Assembly (NCBI GenBank): GCA_008704415.1
Contig: VXIS01000242.1
Location: 1 to 64,000, forward strand
Source: Sphaerosporella brunnea
Lineage: Eukaryota; Ascomycota; Pezizomycetes; Pezizales; Pyronemataceae
DNA: 64,000 bases
Direction of reading: 5' to 3'
Shown here: piece after piece, positions 35,416 through 46,520 of the stretch
Layout of the letters: each line of letters opens with the position of its first letter
Position numbering within the stretch: position 1 is the stretch's first letter
Translations under genes and position numbers: made by a program
The notes under the pieces: model-generated
Database searches by the model: none
What the model was told of the DNA's origin: nothing
The model's input: the letters and a program-made list of their open reading frames with translations, nothing else

Positions 35416-36073
35416 ACAGCCATCGGTGCACATGCAGTAGACTCATCTGCATCGCCAAAAGCGAGCAGAAGAGAGAGAGCGATAGATACAATGCAATCGA
35501 TACATGTCGCGCCTGTGCAGCCAGCGTTGTCGCAGGCATCCCTAACCCACGCGATTCCCATCACAGCCAAATTAATCCGCCGGCTTCGCGTCGCATCGCA
35601 TCGCAGATGGCATCGTGCGTAAACACAGAGGCTGCGTGCGTGGGCATCCATCCGTGCCGCAGACCAGACATCCACAGCCACAGCCACCGCCACATCCACC
35701 GCTGGTGCTGCAGATCTTGACTGCTTGCGTGCTCCGACAACCGCAGCGCAAGCCTCACAGTGACTTGGAACGCGCTTGGTGTGCTGGTAACAAACAATGC
35801 TGCCCTGCACGAACCGAGTCCGAGCCTCGGAGTGCGCGATCTCGCCGGCTCGGGGTAATTGCCACCGAAGCGACGCGGTTACCCAGCTGTGGCCTAGCTA
35901 CCTGGCACAAGGCATCACCGTGAGCGGCAGCAGCAGCACCGCAATGAAAACTCCGAGGTGGTGGTGGTGGCGGCGGCGGCGGTGGGGGTGGTGGTACTGG
36001 CGGGTTTATCTTCCGCCCCACACCCCACCCCTCCCCCTCCTCTCCATCTCAATTCCTACACAGCGCACTCGCA
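35416..36073. other. Intergenic inside the rhamnose cluster
   Basis: Promoter region of the aldolase and 3' UTR of the dehydrogenase. It includes a GGTGGTGGCGGCGG run near 35957-36003. No L-rhamnono-lactonase gene is present here. Confidence 0.5.
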
Positions 36074-37164
36074 ATGGCTGCTGCAGCTCCCCCCCACGGC
36101 ATCTGGGTGCCGGTCCCCACCTTCTTCGCCCGCAAAGCCGCGGCGGACTACTCCCCCGTCTCGCCGCCGCTGGACCCAGACACGCAGCTCTCGCACGCCG
36201 TGTTCCTGGCCAACGCCGGGGTCCGCGGGCTGGTGCTGCTGGGCTCCACCGGCGAGGCGGTGCACGTAACCCGCGCGGAGCGGGTGGCGCTGGTGAAGCA
36301 CCTGCGCGAGGGGCTGGCGGCGGCCGGGTTCCCGGCGTTCCCGCTGATGGCTGGGACGGCGGCCAACAGCGTCGACGAGACGGCGGCGCTGCTGGCGGCG
36401 AGCAAGGAGGCTGGCGCCGATTACGGGCTGGTGCTGGCGCCGAGCTATTTCGCCGGCGTCACGAGCCAGGAGGGCGTCGTGGCGTGGTTCGCGGCGGTGG
36501 CGGCGAGGAGCCCGATGCCGATCTTGATGTGTGTTGCGTCTCCTCGCAGTTTGCGCCGTCTCCCGTGCAGGGCCCGCTGGCTGATGTTTCCGCTGGCAGA
36601 TACCACTACCCCGGCGTCTCCAACAACCTCAAGATCACCCCCGCCACGGTCCGCACCCTCGCCGCCCACCCCAACATCGTCGGCGCAAAGTTCTCGCACG
36701 GCGACATCTCGGCGCACTGCCAGGTCGCGCTCGACCCCGCCATAGACCACGAGCGCTTCGCGCTGTTCACGGGGCTGGGACAGCACCTGTTCCCGGCGGT
36801 GCAGGTGGGCGTGGCAGGCGCCATCGACGGGCTGGCGGCGTTTTATCCCGCGAGCATGGTGCGGCTGTTTGAGCTCGCGTCGGCGGACGAGATGGGGAGC
36901 AAGCAGCGAGAGGAGGCGAGGCGGATCCAGTGGGCGGCGTCGCGTGCTGAGGAGCTGGTGGTTGGCTGCGGAGTCGTCGGCATCAAGGAGGCGGTAGCGA
37001 GGGTGTGTGGCTTTGGCGATGCAGATGGCACCAGGCTGCCGTTGCTTGGCGGCCTCGGCGACCAGGAGTGGAAGCGCTGGGAGCCGGTAATGGCCGAGAT
37101 GGAGAGGGTTGAGAAGGCGGTCAGGAGTGGGGGACCTCTTTACTCTAGCTTAGATGGTCCATAG
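36074..37164 (+). CDS. LRA4: L-2-keto-3-deoxyrhamnonate aldolase (DapA family)
   Basis: Class I aldolase that splits L-2-keto-3-deoxyrhamnonate to pyruvate and L-lactaldehyde. Exons 36074-36528 and 36600-37164, with a 71-nt phase-2 intron (GTGTGT...TGGCAG); 339 aa. The DHDPS/NAL fold shows in VPVPTFFARK, VLLGSTGEAVHVT (substrate carboxylate-binding GSTGE) and MPIL joined by splicing to IYHYPGVSNN (the conserved Tyr of YxYPG). The Schiff-base lysine is K182 in VGAKFSHGD. The dihydrodipicolinate-synthase family has several aldolase activities; the assignment to rhamnose rests on the two neighbours. It is the third gene of the cluster, all on the plus strand, 658 nt after the dehydrogenase stop. 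Confidence 0.9.
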
Positions 37165-38395
37165 ATGCGGTGACATATTTATTTATCATGAGCTCTCACC
37201 CGCAGTGTTGCCACCAACAACACCTGCACAACCACCCACCCGAGAACCAGGCTTCGTTTGCATGCAAGCACTTTGTGGGGAAAATTGCACTTTGCCCTCA
37301 CCGACAGCTTGCTTGTCTCGTTCACCAAGCCCACAGGTCTTGGATTCCGGCGATTGGCAAAGCTTGTTGTGGCCCGATATTCTGGTGCGGCGGTCGTTTC
37401 GCGAACGCCCTCCCCCGCACCTCCCAACGTGTGTAACCATCGCCAGCGCCACGCCATCACCTCATGCCTGTTTGCTTTTTGAATTTTCGTTTCTGGCGAG
37501 GTGCAGGTGGCGGCCACACTCGCATCCATCCATCCATCCATCCATCCATCAATCAATCAATCAATCAATCCCTCCAACCTGGATGCCGGAATTGTATATT
37601 CACACCTGCTGGCCGGAAGTGCGATTTTTCGTGTGGAGGCGGAGGTGGTGGTGGTGGGCGGACAAAAGCGCGGGGAGGGTGGTCGGTTAGGCGAGGGCGT
37701 GAGGCGGAGATATCGGGATGGGAACCCGGAGCGCTGGAAACGGACTCGCCTCCCCCAGGGCCCAGGCCGATCGACATGGCATCGGTTCCAGGCGAAAGCG
37801 AGTCGGAGGTATGTAGCTCTGCGGCACAGAAGAGAGACAAAATATATACGCAGGCTAGAAAACCAGAGGATCGTGCCCTGGAAATGAAGATTGACGGCCG
37901 TAAATACATGCTTCCTGATAGTGCCTACGGAAACATTGCTTGCTTTGCTTGCTATATATGATGGCCTCGCGTCGTGAACGAATGAAGTCTTAATCCCATC
38001 CATATCCCCATCCCCATCCAGAAATCCCGCACATTAACTAATCGCCAAACCCCCACTGTTAGCCCAGGAAACCCAGCTCTTCACTGCTTCAACCATCGAT
38101 CACCAGACAGCCAGCCCAGCCTACCATCACCTCCACCACCACTACCACCACCACCGCCATCCAACCCCAGCCCATCCTCCGGATCCGCCCTGTCCCTTTC
38201 TTATCGACACATTCCTCCCCCTGAGGAAAGCCAGCGAACTACGACCTCCGAAAAAAAAAAAAGAAACGATCCGATTCGCGCCGCACACATACTTTTCCGC
38301 CGAAAGTATTCCATCGCAAACGGATAGGCAAACGACCTCAAACTCCTCCGGCCAACACCACCTCGACCCCCATCTCCCGACCTCGCGCTCGGGCT
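37165..38395. other. Intergenic with (CATC)n/(AATC)n microsatellite
   Basis: No supported gene. A compound microsatellite (CATC repeats, then AATC repeats) lies at 37523-37570, and CCATC/CCACCA-rich sequence precedes the methyltransferase start. Confidence 0.5.
37523..37570 (+). repeat. (CATC)n(AATC)n compound microsatellite
   Basis: About seven CATC units followed by five AATC units in non-coding sequence. Confidence 0.9.
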
Positions 38396-40072
38396 ATGTC
38401 TGGCCGCGACGACGACTCGGATTATGTTCTGGATGGCCGGCCAATGATGAACATCGAACCAGACAGTGATTACGACGAAGTAACCTCGCAGTACGACGAG
38501 TGTTATGCTTCCGGAAGGTCGGTGATGCGCAGTTTTTTTCGCGCGCGCGCGCGCGCTGCGGATCCTGGCAAGGGTGCTGACTTTGTTTTTGTTTTGTTTT
38601 TTTGTTGTTTGTAGCGATGCCACCGGAACTTTGTTTTCGGAGGTCACCAATTACAAATTTGAGCACGGTCGACGGTGAGACCCCCCGCGCGCGTGCGCGC
38701 ACTGCTTTGCGGATACGAGACTGACAACACGTATGTACAGTTACCATGCCTACGCGGAAGGACTCTACTGGGGCCCCAACGACGACAAGCAGAATACCCA
38801 GCTCGAGATATTGTGCGTGGGGGATAACCATCCTTTGCTGCTGGGGAATTGTGGCTAACAATGAGCGACAGCCACCACATCTTCCTGATGATTCTCGAGG
38901 GGAAACTTTTCCTCTCGCCAATAGAACAGCCGAAGCACGTGTTGGACCTAGGAACCGGTACCGGTAAGGGGGAAGCCTTGCGCGAAGTCCCTCTCGGCCA
39001 GGCACTGACTGGGGCGTTCAGGAATTTGGGCGATCGAGATGGCGGATCAATTCCCTGAGGCACAGATTCTTGGAAACGATCTGAGCCCTGTGCAGCCAAC
39101 CTGGTTGGTTCTTACCCGTGTGACTTTGGTCCCTGGTTTTTTTTTTTTTTGCTTTGACGCGGCCTGACTGCTGACGTTGCTTTTTTTTTTTTTTTTTTTT
39201 TTTCCTTCAACGCAGGATTCCAGCAAACTGTATGTTTCCTATCTCTCTCTTTCGAGCGCACCGATTGACTTTTTTTTTTCGCAGGCGCTTTTGAGGTCGA
39301 CGATTTCACCCGCCCATGGACTCATCCGCCAAACACCTTCGATCTGATATATGCACGGGGCCTCTACGGATGCGTTGGCGATTGGCCCCAGCTGCTTGGC
39401 GAAGCATACGCCGCGCTCAAGCCCGGCGGGTGGTTCGAGAGCGTGGAGGTCGCGACGGCGTTCAGCTCGGAGGCCACGGCGGATAAGCAACTGCTGGAAG
39501 GGTCGCTGGTCAAGAAGTGGTGCGAGCTGGCGGTTGAAGGGTCGCACAGGGCGGGGCAGCCGCTCGACGTGGCCGGCAAGGTCGGCGGACACCTGCGGCG
39601 GTCCGGATTCCAGAATGTTCACGACCGCGTTTTCAAAATTCCGTATGGGCCATGGCCGAAGGTGCGTTCCGAGCCGTCAGATTTTTTTTTTCTTTTTTTT
39701 TTTTTTTTTTTTACTTACATGGCATGCGCATGGCTGGCTGGCTGGCTGATCCGCAACGTATCGCAGAAAGAGCAGATGAAGCTGATCGGGAAGATGATGA
39801 TGGTCAACGTGCTGGAAGGCTTCGAAGGCTTCAGCCTCGCCATCTTCACGCGGGTGCTGGGAATGACGTCCGACGAGGCCAAGGAGTTCAACGAACAGGT
39901 GCTGAAAGAGCTGCGAGACCAGCGCATGAACCTCTGGGTGAAGATGGTGGTGTCGTACGGCCAGAAGCCGCTGGATGCGGACTCCCCGTCGGATCAGGAC
40001 AGCGCGTATCACAGCGGCTTTGGGAGCTTGAGGACAGCAGCGTCCAGCACGGACCTCTCGTCGCCGCCTTGA
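38396..40072 (+). CDS. LaeA-like SAM-dependent methyltransferase, 8 exons
   Basis: Class I methyltransferase of the fungal LaeA-like group, often tied to secondary-metabolism control; the substrate is unknown. Exons: 38396-38517, 38615-38674, 38741-38812, 38872-38963, 39022-39103, 39216-39229, 39285-39661 and 39767-40072; 374 aa. All junctions keep the frame, and exon 6 is a 14-nt micro-exon encoding IPAN. The acidic N-terminus (SDYDEVTSQYDE) precedes RRYHAYAEGLYWGPND. SAM motif I is VLDLGTGTGIWA, motif II is ILGNDLSPVQP, then EVDDFTRPW, FDLIYARGL and ALKPGGWFE. The C-terminus is LWVKMVVSYGQKP plus a Ser-rich tail. Introns carry poly-T tracts (39130-39150, 39181-39203, 39680-39710) and a GC dinucleotide run. 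A broken relative lies at 46521-48010. Having many introns at similar positions is usual for this group. Confidence 0.9.
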
Positions 40073-41116
40073 TGTTTCGGCCGACTAACCACCGTCCATT
40101 TTTATTTATTTTTGTTTTTTTTGATTCTTTGTTATTATTTACCGGTTTGGAATAGCATTTTTGATGGCCTCTTTCTTTTTCTTCTTCTTCTCCTTTGAAA
40201 CGCGCCGACGACGATCATACGCTTTCCTTCTTTTCTTTTCTTTTTCTTTCGGTTCTTCAAAATGGGGGCTGGAGCGGCACCGGTGCGGACACACTCGGAT
40301 GGATGGATGGATGGATTGCAGTCTAGCTATGCAAGTAGCCAGCCACCTACCTCGGTACAGACCCCGCGCCCGGCAAGTCGGGGCTGAAAACCCGGCAAGT
40401 CGTGCTGCGCTGGTGGAGGCATCATTCGGGTTGGGTTGGGTTGGGTCAAGAAATGGGCATTCATTGTTTTCACGTGTCGGGTTCTCGCCATCCGTAGAGC
40501 TAGCTATACGCGGTGTTGAGCGGTGAGAAGTAGGTGATACGACATAAAAGTTTGGCTTCACCTTCGCCCTCACCAGAGTCACCACACCACCACCACCACC
40601 ACGTGCACTGCACGTCACGTCGGCCCGCGCGGTGTTCAAGACACAACCGCTAGGTGTGTCGGTGTGATCAGTTTGGACCAGCAGCCCAAAAGTGCTGCTG
40701 GTCCAAACTGAAAAAAAAAAAAAATGAAAAAACAACAAAAAAAAACAGAGACTTTTGGGTGAAAGCAACCGATGTGTGGGCGGAGACACCCCCAACTGAG
40801 TTTGTATGGATACATGCTGAGGGATGTGATTTCGGTGAGATCAAGATGGGCGCTACTCAGAGTAGATAAGATAAGATAAGGACTTGGTGCGATCTCATAT
40901 GTCACACCTTTGGTTGCTGGGGCAACGGTCAAGTTCCGTTTGGTGGAAGTTGCATGTGCAATCACTCGGCGAGTGTAGATTGCGAAAGGGTATTATTGTA
41001 TTGTTATAGAAGAAAAAGGGTTTGGACCTCTAGAAATCAGTGCATGCAGATAGATCTTAGATCTTCCCCTTCGCTGTGGAGGGGAGCTACTCTAGAGTAC
41101 TACATATCTGGGGGGT
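40073..41116. other. Intergenic with perfect hairpin
   Basis: No supported gene. It includes the 17-bp hairpin at 40669-40710, T- and A-rich runs, and GGGTT/GATAA short repeats near 40433-40447 and 40864-40880. Confidence 0.4.
40669..40710 (+). repeat. Perfect 17-bp inverted repeat, 8-nt loop
   Basis: CAGTTTGGACCAGCAGC (40669-40685) and its exact reverse complement (40694-40710) flank CCAAAAGT, followed directly by 14 A. It could form a stable stem-loop in RNA or be a tiny fold-back insertion. It is not obviously a terminator, since both flanking genes are distant. Confidence 0.85.
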
Positions 41117-41598
41117 GTGTGTACCAGTGTTCTCAGCAGCCAGCCAGCCCGGCCGGCTGCGTTGGGCGGATGTGGGCTGATCAAAAAGCCCGGCTGGCTG
41201 TTTAGGCTGCGAAAATCGTGGGCTGGCTGTTTGGGCTGCTGCCCGCGACGGAGACCACAATGACGACAAATACTACCACCATGATATCAACTACTGCTAC
41301 GAACTGAAAAAGTACATAAAGATTTTCGCCGTGGAAAATGACGACTAGGAGGGAATCACTAGATAGGAGTTTATATAACATTACAGGTCCTAATAAGTTT
41401 ATCAGCGCCGATTGAACCCCGCCACTCGCAGTGGCCGGTCTTCACCGGAGATCACTCCAAGCCCTGGCAGCCGGGCTGGCCCGACAGCAGGCCGGGCCGT
41501 TTGGGCTGATGCAAAAAGCCCGCCGGGCTGGCTGCTTAAAGCAGCCGGCCAAGCCCGCCTGGCTGTTTCGGCTGGCTACTGAGAACACTGGTGTGTAC
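41117..41598. mobile_element. Non-autonomous hAT element (466 bp) with perfect 8-bp target duplication
   Basis: The element spans 41125-41590. Inverted ends begin CAGTGTTCTCAG and agree over 21 bp with one mismatch. Perfect flanking direct repeats GTGTGTAC lie at 41117-41124 and 41591-41598, giving the 8-bp duplication of hAT transposition. Both subterminal regions are packed with GGCTGGCTG/CAGCCGGC-type motifs, likely transposase binding sites. There is no transposase frame, so it depends on a helper. The intact duplications and near-identical ends suggest it moved more recently than most debris here. Confidence 0.92.
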
Positions 41599-42436
41599 CA
41601 CTTATTGTATTCTGCCTCAGCGCATTTTGATATTGTAAGGCGCTACCGAACGACCGCACAACACGGTCAGAGTAGGTAGGACACTACCTAGGACAGAAAA
41701 AGTACAGTCCTAGAAGTGTACAATATGCCCGGGGCACGGCGGCGCGAGTGATAGCATGTGCTCCGGTAGCCGGGGCGTCCAAAGCAACAAACACACGATT
41801 TGAAGTCAACTTTTGTTTTTCTTTTAACAGAGAGGCGAGTGACAGTTTAAATTTTGGCTTTTCCTTAGGGGTGTTCGCCCTCTGCATCGCTACCGCTACC
41901 TGAGTCTTCAAACTCACAAGTGATGTTAAAGGCAGGTAGCTCGCGCCTTGAATGTAGCTACCTATCAATGGGATGATGCGTTGGCGAACGGTTGTTTATT
42001 TAATATTTTGGCCACCGATTTTTCCCAAATACATAGCCAGACACAATGTCAGTACACACTCCTAACTACCATCACACTTGGGCCGAGATTCTGCGTAGTT
42101 TGCACCTTACGTACTATCCACTCTGACCGGTACTGTATACTTTCTAGGTTGATATTTCGCCAGGTTCCGAGCATGTACCCGGCGCAATTTTGATCTCGCG
42201 CCCACCAAACGCGCCGGCCTGAGATATGTGTTTAGAAGATCTGGGCGTCCGTGCAACCTCATGATGATCAACCAAGCATAAGGGAAAACCCGAGTTCTAA
42301 GCATCTGCTCTCGTAGCTTCCACACACCCTCGACGACAAAGGGTCTCGGCGGCAACAAAGACATGGGGCGATCATAAAACATCACCGGGCGCCCCTTCCC
42401 CCCTTCCCCCCAATAACGGCCTGATATACTGGCACC
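41599..42436. other. Intergenic, nothing recognised
   Basis: No gene-like frame with recognisable content. It lies upstream of the 192-aa hypothetical gene. Confidence 0.4.
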
Positions 42437-43015
42437 ATGTCACGGCGGCGGAACAGAGTACGAAAGCCCAAGAGCCATCAAGCAGCAGCCGCAGGCGAAG
42501 GGCGGAGCAGACGCAACAGCAACAGCAACAGCAACAGCGCATTCCGACTGCAGCTGCCGCGGCGAGCTTCCACAAAGCCGCCGGCATACGTAGCGAATCC
42601 TTTTACCCCACCGCCACCACCACCACCGCAGCCGCAGCCTGCGCTGCCCCCAGAAACGCTGCGTGAGCGTGCTGTCACGGTCGATATCCGCTACGCGTCA
42701 CGCCACTACCGCGTGCACCTGCCGCCGCCGGGAGAGGGCGCACCGAAGGATGCAACGCTCGAGGTGGTGGCGTGGGATGGTGACCTTGATGCGGAACGCA
42801 TGTGCTGGGAGCATGTGTGTCCAAGGGTGTTGTACTGTGCCGCAGCTGCTGCTGGCGGATGCGGAAATGCGGGTGGTGGTGGTGGTGGCAGACGGGAAAG
42901 TTCCGCGGCTGCTGCTGCTGCTGTGATGGAGTATCAGTGGGAGCCGGCGTTGGCGGAGATGGTGAAAAGGGCTGCGGCTGCGTTGACGGCCAGAAGAGCT
43001 GCAATTGGTGTTTGA
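42437..43015 (+). CDS. Hypothetical 192-aa basic/alanine-rich protein
   Basis: Intronless frame from ATG 42437 to a stop at 43013-43015. The N-terminus is very basic (MSRRRNRVRKPKSHQ) with an (NS)n run, a poly-proline segment (FTPPPPPPPQPQ), then a more ordered part (VTVDIRYASRHYRVHLPP, TLEVVAWDGDLDAERMCWEH) and a C-terminus with Gly and Ala runs ending in a helical segment. The centre, WEHVCPRVLYC, looks like real protein. Low-complexity runs come from CAG/GCA-type repeats. I do not recognise a family; nuclear location would fit the basic start. Moderate doubt that it is expressed. Confidence 0.5.
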   Translation: MSRRRNRVRKPKSHQAAAAGEGRSRRNSNSNSNSAFRLQLPRRASTKPPAYVANPFTPPPPPPPQPQPALPPETLRERAVTVDIRYASRHYRVHLPPPGEGAPKDATLEVVAWDGDLDAERMCWEHVCPRVLYCAAAAAGGCGNAGGGGGGRRESSAAAAAAVMEYQWEPALAEMVKRAAAALTARRAAIGV

Positions 43016-43069
43016 TATCATGATGAAACGCCGTGGGGAAACAAAGAAATTTCTTGGTTTCATCCTGTA

Positions 43070-43200
43070 TCCCCCGCAGTGTCGAAAGTGCCGAATACAG
43101 CTACAGGGTGATGCACCAATGGACTCTCCAGTATACTAGTATAAGACTCTCGCATGTTGTAGCTGTTCCCGGCCCGTCCCGTCCTGTGAGGCTTCCCACC
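43070..43200. repeat. Related MITE end
   Basis: The left end CCCCCGCAGTGTCGAAAGTGCC, preceded by TAT, closely matches the left end of the fold-back element at 17876 with transition differences. A weakly matching inverted right end (AACAGCTACA when reverse-complemented) lies near 43163-43196. Probably an older, mutated copy of the same family. Confidence 0.4.
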
Positions 43201-46200
43201 CTCCTCCGGCTAGAGCAAAAAAAAAAAAAAAGAAAAAAAAAGAATGTAATGAACAGGAGAAAAACGAGCGATCACCCTCAAGCCACGAGGGCCTGTGTGA
43301 CTTGATGTAGACAGCGCCCCACGCGTGCTCAATCTTCTCCCGCTTCCCCTTTCCCTTTCCCTTTCCCTTTCTTCCATCTCATCACTGGTCGAGGTGTTGA
43401 TGCCGTCGGCGAGGCTGCGGCTGCGGCTGATCGTAGCATATAGACTGCGAAATTCAGTTCTGGCTGTTGATTGGGGGAAGTGCCTCGTGCCGAAATTCAC
43501 CGTTCTGAGACAGAAATTATCAATCATGTCTTTCACCTCCATTACCGTGGCTACACGCTGCCCTAGTCCCCCAACGCTGCTGGCGACCTTGCCGCTGGGG
43601 GTTGTTCGTCCCCACGAAAGCGCCCATGGATGAGGACCCATTTTCAGTCTCTGAGTGACACGATGTGACGTCAAGCACAGACTATCATTCGATGACAAGA
43701 CACCAACAGAACGATTACAAACAGGCGTGCTTTCCGACCAAACGGAAGCCATATGCTGTTAGATCAGCGAGTGATCGTTGAGACCCGCCGGATGTTTGAC
43801 TTCCAACTCCCAAAACGCGGGGAAAGTAAAAACCTTTTTGCAAAAGCAACTGCTCGGGAGTGAGTGGTGGGGGCCATCAAAACTATTTCGTCTCTGGCAG
43901 TGATATACCTAGTTGTCCAATCTTACACCGCTCATTTATCTGTATGCTATGCACATGCAACCATTCGCCGAGGACCCCTCTCCGCGGAATCTCATGTGTA
44001 ACTCTAACATGCAACTTTCACTGGCAATTAATTTCCCCTCCACTCACGCAATGGCCAAAACGTATGCGCGCGTTCTTTTTTAAGCGCACTTTGCGAAACA
44101 GAAATAGAGGGGATGATTTATGATTGCATTGGCTGTACAACAGCCGACACCGGCAGTTTTGGCGGAGGCCGCCGACGCCGCCGGCGGCGCCAGAGACGCA
44201 GAGATGCCAGCATCGGAACTCCTTTTTCGACGAGCCTCTTTGAGAAAAACTAAGTTTACGAGTTGAGCACAACGGCCTGCGCTAAATGGTGCGTTGGCAA
44301 ACGCCGGCAATTTACACGGGTACACGTACCTGAGAAGTTATGGCTGTAGCCGTAAGGTGGAGCCGGTGTGTTCCGCGGGATGGCGGTAATTATGGGTCGT
44401 TCTGGCAGTGATATCATGTTTTGCGAGCGCTTATGCTTTTGAAAACGCTAGCTAGAGCTCGCTCTCTATCCAAGTGCATCACCAATTGGTTCTTCCATTC
44501 CAACTGTGCACTGGTCTCAGCCCGAGCTTCGAAGCCGAATCGTCGATCACCAAGTTGGCCTGACGCATTCCTACCCCTTAGAGTTTGAGATATATAGTGA
44601 GTCAGTGAGTACCCCTTCCCCAACACAGCCTTTTGCTGCTGGAACAGAGCTCACCATGGCATAAGTAACCTAGGTATGTTTCACACATTTCTGTTCCACG
44701 ACCGATCGAGAGTATCAGAAGACCCGTTCGTCTGAAACCGATTGCGAAGTCTTTTTCTGGCTGATTCGCAAAGTGCACCGTTGTGCGTGAGCTATATCGA
44801 TGGTGAACCATAGCGGACGGGGTTGAGGCCAACTCCTAAGACGTAGGAGATCGCGAGGTTGAGCCATGGGGGAAGCTCACATTCAGCTGTTCTGCCTCCC
44901 CGCAGGAATGGTAGCAACTAAATGGAGTCCTTACGAAAGGCCTGGGGCTGAGGGATAAAGGCTGAAGATTCTCATAAGACAATGAGCTCGAGCAATCCAA
45001 ACCGACCCCGGAACTAGAACTACATCTAGATATTAACAGGTTCATGAACTGGATGCAAAGAACAAAGTGTTGGGTTATTCCAACTTCCAGACTTTTACGA
45101 CAGGGACCGGAAAGACGCAGTTTTTTGGCCTTGTAAAAATCACCCCTTCGATGATGAGGTCCCTCTGTGATTCTGAATCCTCGAGCGCCTCAATAGTGAT
45201 TAAAATCTGCAGAGGAAAAACAAAGGTGTCCGTAGCTAGGCCTTATGTTGTTGAGCTCATGATCAAGGATTTTGAATTCTTCATTTGCACGAGGGGGCGG
45301 TGCTTCCACAAGTTTCAGGTTGTTTCGGGTTGTGAGAACAGCTTTGAGCTCGTGCCGAAGACCATGCGAGCGTTGAGAGTGACCGTTCGAACTTTGGTCG
45401 CTTGGTTTGAAAGCGACCCGGATCCCACCTGACGATCGGGATCGGCACCTCAACCCGGTTTCAGAATTGTGATGTCACATTTTACACTACATAGAGCCCC
45501 GCATCGCCGGGTTTGTGTAAGTCTTATCTCACGAGCTGAGATATCTCGATGAGTCCTACACATGCACTGCTTCTGGCTGCGTGGATGGTCATTGAGTTGA
45601 TCGGCAGGGACAAAAGTAACCTGAATGACCGTCCATGACGGCTTGCTGCAAGGCGTGTAAGTATGATGGCCTGTGCGCACGAGTGATTGGGCATGAGAGA
45701 CACCTGTTGTGCAGAGATACCAGTTCCCGAGACTGGGGGAATTCCTTGCGAACCCCGCTCGGGATCCATGCTCGGGATCCACGTGGTAGCGCACAGACAT
45801 GAGAACGAACCAGCGCCTTTGTATTGAGAGCCCTGGGCCCCAGCAACCATGATCGAGGCGACCGGTGAAGGAAACGTGGAGCTTTTCGACCGTGTTCCAC
45901 GAGTGGGAGGCGTGGTCGCGGCCCATTGGCTCCTGGTTCATCGTCACCTGCAGCTAGACATGTGAAGGACTCGAACAAAAGGAATGAAAACATCACCCCG
46001 TGAAGGTCGCAGCCCTGCAAACAGATATCAGACGAACCGCAGGAATCCAGACGGCCAGCTTTCGTAAATGATTGGTTTCGATGGCCTCTTCGCTTACCAC
46101 CACGTCGGCTCGGGTTGCATATCTTCGCCTTTTCCATCTGAACATCTGCACTTGCATCTGGACACTCTGCATGAAACTCTAACGTGAGAAAGTAAATCCA

Positions 46201-46520
46201 GCGTCAACACTACATACGTCGCTGGCGGATCCTCCCCTCCCCGGCGTATGAACTCTGAGCCCAGTAAAGACCGATAATTCACCGCAAAAGAGGAGAAGTT
46301 CATGCGAGTTGACGGGAAGTAGAGGAACCCGATTCCCGTGCCATCCGATGCTTTTCCTGAGCTCTGTCCTGAACCGAACGCAAAAAGTTTATGTAATAGG
46401 TCCAGTGAGCAAGTCGCTTACTCATAGCGTTTGGGAACAGGGGGGTTGTAGGCGCAGCTTAAGAGCGTCGTTACGTGCTATGCCCCAAACGCGCGCTCAA
46501 CCTCAGACGAAGAACCGCAC
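43201..46520. other. Gene-poor 3.3 kb
   Basis: No gene with recognisable motifs. Two frames are possible but unsupported: about 43210-43752 on the minus strand, running through a CCCTTT repeat (43340-43371), and 45067-45432 on the plus strand (contains VARPYVVELMIKDFEFFICTRG), which reads like protein but belongs to no family I know. The region lies between transposon debris and the broken methyltransferase. Confidence 0.35.

Noticed and set aside
34577..35539. Minus-strand frame of 320 codons
   Set aside because: Antisense shadow of the rhamnose dehydrogenase; no domains.
25711..37570. Spaced short repeats suggestive of a CRISPR-like array
   Set aside because: The repeats are simple microsatellites ((TGG)n, (CATC)n) without spacers, in a eukaryotic genome.
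43210..43752. Minus-strand frame of 180 codons with a (RE)n run
   Set aside because: The run is a CCCTTT microsatellite and the rest has no recognisable content.
45067..45432. Plus-strand frame of 121 codons with protein-like composition
   Set aside because: No family, no supporting splice sites or neighbours; kept only as a note in the intergenic entry.
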